A model generated the notes under the pieces. That model saw only the letters and a program-made list of their open reading frames with translations, did no database searches and was not told the DNA's origin. Shown piece by piece: positions 12,508-15,736 of a stretch of DNA of 15,736 bases. Numbering within the stretch: position 1 is the first letter of the stretch; every line of letters begins with the position of its first letter. The DNA is from JAIYCX01 sp964353175. Lineage in GTDB: Bacteria > Bdellovibrionota_C > UBA2361 > SZUA-149 > DAOLCO01. Where the stretch lies: contig CAYGUX010000039.1 of NCBI GenBank assembly GCA_964353175.1, positions 1-15,736 of the forward strand. Direction: 5' to 3'. The translations under genes and the position numbers were made by a program.

Positions 12508-13995
12508 ATGTGGGATTCATCACCAGATATCAAATTTATAGCCTTACTTCTATCTGCGATATTATGCGGTCTTGGGTATGGTCTGGAAACAAGCTTTCTT
12601 CAAGCTCTTTGCGCATTTCCATTTCTATTCTTGATCACACTGAATATCAATCATGAAAAAGCCTATTTTCGAATGTTCTTCGCTGGAATACTCTTCTATT
12701 CCACTATATTTTTCTGGCTACCTAATACTATTAGTAGCTATTTTGACATTCCATTTGCCATATCGATAATATATTTTGCAATTTTCTCAGCAATTACGTC
12801 CCTACAGTTTCCACTTGCTACTTTAATTTTTAAACGACTTAAGCACTTAACCTTCCTGCCTGTCTCTACTTGCCTACCCTTAGCCTGGCTCAGTGGAGAA
12901 GTTTGTTTTCCCAAACTAACGGGAGGTTCCATTTCTTCCCTCTTAAACTATTTTACCATTTCCCATACGGCACAAATCTGGGGAGAGCTTGGCATTACTT
13001 TTATACTTTTTCTAGTAACTAGTCTGATTGCCAACGCGCACTATAAAAAAGCTATAGTAATATTTTGCACTGCATCTATTCTAGGCATCTATCAAAAGAG
13101 ACTTACAATTGAAGATATTGATGCCGCTCCAAAAATTAACGCACTTTTGGTCCAGGGTAACTTCCCCCCTACCACGAAAAACATCAACCCCCTTGAGAGA
13201 ATCATGGAGTTACAAAATCTGAGCATCGAAGCTGTTAAAACTGAGAAAATTGACCTAGTCATTTGGCCAGAGTCTAGTGTTCTAATTGATAACCCAGTAG
13301 GCCTTACCAATATTTTCCCAGGAGATTCTAATGATCCCTTTCCCGGGCTTCACATTCCAATACTGTACGGCACTCAAAGTTTTCTTGAAGGTAGTAGATA
13401 TTATAATTCAGCTCTTTTTAAGTTGCCTTCAGGAGAAATTGGAGGTGAATATTTTAAACGAAGTTTATTCCCCTTTACTGAATACAACCCTCTTAGAAAT
13501 GATCTTTGGAAAGAGGAGTATGATTTACTGCCCGGCCCCACTACGCAATCCCCTATTTCCGCTGGGAACTACGACATTGGAATGATGATATGCTATGATG
13601 ATCTATGGACATTTGAATCCATACATTACGGTAAAAACGAGCGGGCAAAAATTCTAGTAAGCCTCCTAAATGATGCTTGGTTCAACTCTGATATCGCTCA
13701 AAGGCAACATTCTTTACTTGCTTCTTTTAGAGCAAAAGAACAAAGAACTTCGCTACTAAGAGCTACAAACTCTGGAGCAACTATTGCATTCGATCCACTA
13801 GGAAGGTCTCTTGGACACCTCAGTGGGTTTGAAAAGAATGTATTACTTGTTAAGGACATTCCCCTGCTAACTAGTAAAACAATTTACTCGCAATTTGGTG
13901 CGCCTATAATTCAATTCTTAGCTTATCTCACCCTAATTATAGCAACTTTTAAATTACTGAATCTAAATAAGCGGTTATTTAGTCGGGCTAAATAA
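12508..13995 (+). CDS. lnt: Apolipoprotein N-acyltransferase
   Basis: This inner-membrane enzyme carries out the last step of lipoprotein maturation, moving an acyl chain from phospholipid to the N-terminal diacylglyceryl-cysteine of apolipoproteins. It has 495 residues, close to the usual 500. Hydrophobic segments fill residues about 8-195, a periplasmic nitrilase-like domain covers about 205-450, and a last membrane helix spans about 464-486. Catalytic residues are visible: Glu255 (in WPES), Lys317 (in FKRSLFPFTEY) and Cys362 (in MICYDD), with Glu325 and NDAWF (388-392) also conserved. Residue 364 is Asp where E. coli has Glu389, a conservative change at an essential position. No Shine-Dalgarno sequence precedes the ATG. 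The stop codon lies inside a perfect hairpin. The gene is not grouped with corC or ybeY here. Confidence 0.93.
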   Translation: MWDSSPDIKFIALLLSAILCGLGYGLETSFLQALCAFPFLFLITLNINHEKAYFRMFFAGILFYSTIFFWLPNTISSYFDIPFAISIIYFAIFSAITSLQFPLATLIFKRLKHLTFLPVSTCLPLAWLSGEVCFPKLTGGSISSLLNYFTISHTAQIWGELGITFILFLVTSLIANAHYKKAIVIFCTASILGIYQKRLTIEDIDAAPKINALLVQGNFPPTTKNINPLERIMELQNLSIEAVKTEKIDLVIWPESSVLIDNPVGLTNIFPGDSNDPFPGLHIPILYGTQSFLEGSRYYNSALFKLPSGEIGGEYFKRSLFPFTEYNPLRNDLWKEEYDLLPGPTTQSPISAGNYDIGMMICYDDLWTFESIHYGKNERAKILVSLLNDAWFNSDIAQRQHSLLASFRAKEQRTSLLRATNSGATIAFDPLGRSLGHLSGFEKNVLLVKDIPLLTSKTIYSQFGAPIIQFLAYLTLIIATFKLLNLNKRLFSRAK

Positions 13996-13999
13996 CCGC
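13971..13999. other. Perfect 12-bp hairpin across the lnt stop codon
   Basis: GCGGTTATTTAG (13971-13982) and CTAAATAACCGC (13988-13999) pair fully around the loop TCGGG. The TAA stop (13993-13995) lies in the 3' arm. No T-run follows on the plus strand; the minus strand shows only a moderately T-rich tail. It may act as an mRNA 3'-end stabiliser or weak terminator. Confidence 0.75.
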
Positions 14000-14112
14000 A
14001 CGATTCAAAGTCCTATACAAGTTTATTTTAGATAAATAGAAGGTTGTTTTCTTGGATAATCCCGCATAAGATTAGATCTTATTTTAACTTACTTCAAAAT
14101 TGGAATCGCTAA

Positions 14113-14862
14113 ATGAAGAATCAACTTATAAAAAAAATACTTATAGCAGGGCTAGCAATACTATCCACAGAAAGTGTATTTGCTACAGGCTTTGTGCTTC
14201 CTGGATATGAGAGAACGTCGACTTCTAATTATACTACTTGGACAACTTCTGATTCATTAGCATTAATAGCTGTTAGAGATAACTCTTACTACTGCCGGGC
14301 AATCCCAGCGAGTGGACTTGAATCTGTACAGTTTGCCTCAACCATTGCTACCCATCCTGGAAGCGTTGCTCCTACCCTGACGAGACTTGGAGGAGCCGAT
14401 GGTGGAAACTCTGGTGCAACTGGCGCAGCATTTTCTTTTACTGCGAATGCGACAGGTACCCATACTGTTTTGGTTAGCTCAGTTACAGGGAGTGCCAGAG
14501 CCATTTTTACTTGCCATAACACTACCCTCTTTGGCAGTTTCAATACAGTAAACGCTGCAAACCCTGTAAACTTCTTGGAAATTACTAATATCAGCACAGT
14601 AAGTAGCAATGTAACTGTAATTGTAAAGGACTTTACTGGAACAGAAATCACAAGATTTGTTCAAACAGTTCCTGCAGGCGCGAGAAGAGATGTTGGCTTA
14701 CATGATAAAACTGGAGTTGCTAATACATTTGGATCAGTGCAACTATCTTACGATAGCCCTGTTGGTTCGATTACTGCTGATATTTCTAAATATAACTACG
14801 ATGCTAATTCAAATTTAAATATTACGGCTACAGTGAAATTAAGTGCCCGGATTCATTTCTAA
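14113..14862 (+). CDS. Secreted Ser/Thr-rich beta-sandwich-like protein
   Basis: A 249-residue exported protein of unrecognised family. A clear signal peptide (MKNQLIKK, hydrophobic core, STESVFA with cleavage after Ala25) is followed by a Ser, Thr, Ala, Gly and Val-rich sequence with alternating strands. Cys61 and Cys134 are the only cysteines after the signal and may form a disulfide. Residues 153-228 read like an immunoglobulin-like surface domain: FLEITNISTVSSNVTVIVKD (154-173), then VPAGARRDVGLHD (186-198), FGSVQLSYDSPVGSITADIS (206-225). There is no lipobox, so it is periplasmic, outer-membrane or released. A weak GGA lies 9 nt before the ATG. Its 3' end overlaps the next gene by 20 bp, indicating co-translation. 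Confidence 0.75.
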   Translation: MKNQLIKKILIAGLAILSTESVFATGFVLPGYERTSTSNYTTWTTSDSLALIAVRDNSYYCRAIPASGLESVQFASTIATHPGSVAPTLTRLGGADGGNSGATGAAFSFTANATGTHTVLVSSVTGSARAIFTCHNTTLFGSFNTVNAANPVNFLEITNISTVSSNVTVIVKDFTGTEITRFVQTVPAGARRDVGLHDKTGVANTFGSVQLSYDSPVGSITADISKYNYDANSNLNITATVKLSARIHF

Positions 14863-15343
14863 ATTTAAATTTATAGTAATACTAGTTTTACTATTATTGG
14901 GGCTCACTTATGTGGGCCTCAATTTAAATGATTCTCAGTCCCCTACTGAAGTAAGAATCCCTTCCAACTCGCAACTATATATTACTAAAATCTCAAAGCA
15001 CCAACCACCTTTACCTCCCGCTCAAACCCAAAATCTTCAAAAAGTGGAAACAAAAAGTAAGGCTGAGCCCATTCTATCTGAAGAAGACATTAGACTTATA
15101 AATCTCCTTCCAGAAGAGGTGAAGGAACTTGCGAGAAAGGACGAGTCCTACAGAAATTCACTTAAGAAACAATATATAAATCAAGAAGATGAAAGCCTAG
15201 AACCCACGACAACTCAAGACGATATAGAAAATCCCTATGAAGCGCTCATTAACAATCCAGATAATTTAAAAAGATTTGATCCTAATATTCTTCCTGAGGG
15301 AGAGGATAACCCCTATAGGGAATTTCTAGAAAGTAGTAACTAA
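14843..15343 (+). CDS. Membrane-anchored acidic, Pro-rich protein
   Basis: An unrecognised 166-residue protein starting with GTG at 14843, inside the end of the preceding gene. This start gives a short basic N-terminus (MPGFISKFKF) and one hydrophobic helix (about 10-27), so it is probably an inner-membrane protein with the rest in the periplasm; an uncleaved signal anchor is the likely reading. Residues 54-66 are Pro- and Gln-rich. Residues 74-110 (ILSEEDIRLINLLPEEVKEL onward) are charged and probably helical. The C-terminus has two similar acidic motifs, ENPYEALINN (129-138) and DNPYREFLES (155-164). The overlap and shared surface destination suggest it works with the secreted protein upstream. 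Confidence 0.7.
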   Translation: MPGFISKFKFIVILVLLLLGLTYVGLNLNDSQSPTEVRIPSNSQLYITKISKHQPPLPPAQTQNLQKVETKSKAEPILSEEDIRLINLLPEEVKELARKDESYRNSLKKQYINQEDESLEPTTTQDDIENPYEALINNPDNLKRFDPNILPEGEDNPYREFLESSN

Positions 15344-15597
15344 CACACTCTGAAGTGGTTCCAGTAGTCTCCTGAGCTTAAGAATACCTCGTATCAAAGA
15401 AAAAGATACAAGGGAGACCTCGCATCTTACTCAAAGCTATCTGAGTTGCGACAGGAATTGCCAATTTTCTGTAGGAGTTTGTGTACTTAATTTTAGAGGA
15501 GCGCTACTTTTCGCTAAATAGCTAATTATTACCGAGAATAATAATTTCAATTGAATGTGGTTAAAGCCTTAGCAAGTCTCTGAGACTAGCCGGCATT
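15344..15597. other. Hairpin-rich intergenic DNA
   Basis: No gene is seen. Several inverted repeats follow closely: CCTCGTATC/GATACAAGG (15387-15395 with 15405-15413, one mismatch, A-rich loop), an outer GTCTC/GAGAC (15367-15371 with 15414-15418), ACTCA/TGAGT (15429-15433 with 15442-15446), AATTATTA/TAATAATT (15524-15531 with 15539-15546) and the palindrome AGTCTCTGAGACT (15575-15587). None has a T-run typical of a terminator. A structured RNA or decayed repeats could explain them. Confidence 0.45.
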
Positions 15598-15692
15598 AAC
15601 TCTTCTAAGAAAGCTCTATACTAGGCATACACTCGATAGATATCATGTGCTACTAGATCTTCTAAAATTATATTTAATGAGAATGAAAAGTT
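15598..15692 (-). pseudogene. Broken second copy of the Dabb-domain gene
   Basis: The minus strand reads NFSFSLNIILEDLVAHDIY, then RVYA, a TAG stop, then YRAFLEE. This aligns without gaps to YTFSLNIIFKDLAAHDVYQ, VHALHKAFLEE of the intact Dabb protein. Over 80 ungapped bases (15598-15677 against 9920-9999) I count 64 matches. The stop arises where the intact gene has a TTG Leu codon. Similarity fades on both sides, and neither the conserved N-terminus nor the C-terminus is present, so this is a fragment. Conservative amino-acid changes suggest it evolved as a functional paralogue before it broke. Confidence 0.8.
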
Positions 15693-15736
15693 AGAAAAGA
15701 TGAAAGAGAGAATATAAAAAACAAGCCCCCCAGAGA

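Noticed and set aside
15344..15597. CRISPR array or tRNA in the hairpin-rich end
   Set aside because: The inverted repeats differ from each other, there is no regular spacing, and no cloverleaf with a TTCGA-type arm was found.

Overview
The window is about 15.7 kb of AT-rich DNA (by eye below 40% G+C) from a Gram-negative, flagellated bacterium. An apolipoprotein N-acyltransferase (Lnt, outer-membrane lipoprotein maturation), a flagellin and several Sec-type signal peptides support this. A proteobacterium-like lineage fits best, but no rRNA or other marker allows a firmer assignment. Genes are short transcription units on both strands, separated by unusually long and partly decayed intergenic stretches.

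Layout. 35-721 is an unrecognised protein with its own intrinsic terminator. 829-3066 (minus) is a two-gene operon: a universal-stress-like protein followed 12 bp later by an ArsB/NhaD-type ion permease. 3205-3788 holds a truncated cryptochrome/photolyase-family gene. Its upstream side is disrupted by a 154-bp MITE-like element with terminal inverted repeats, an internal palindrome and a 5-bp target duplication. 3985-5150 carries a short-chain dehydrogenase and an unrecognised basic protein. After a 0.7-kb intergenic region comes the centre of interest, a 688-residue flagellin (5868-7934). Its variable domain is replaced by seven PD40/TolB-like blades with an exact 58-residue period, predicted to be a closed beta-propeller displayed on the filament. 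A secreted FG-GAP-like repeat protein (8241-9608) follows, ending at a strong terminator.

9877-11370 contains a Dabb-domain protein, a small membrane protein and a GNAT acetyltransferase. 11371-12507 is a 1.1-kb stretch without an intact gene. On the minus strand it contains open segments that look like remnants, including a signal-peptide micro-ORF. A good sigma-70-type promoter then leads into lnt (12508-13995). After lnt come an overlapping pair: a secreted protein and a membrane-anchored acidic protein. The window ends in hairpin-rich DNA and a broken second copy of the Dabb gene with an in-frame stop.

The clearest candidate for something undescribed is the propeller flagellin. It may be partnered with the adjacent secreted repeat protein, and both are predicted to act at the cell surface. 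Much of the rest reads as a chromosomal region undergoing gene decay: truncated photolyase, MITE, broken Dabb copy and remnant frames.
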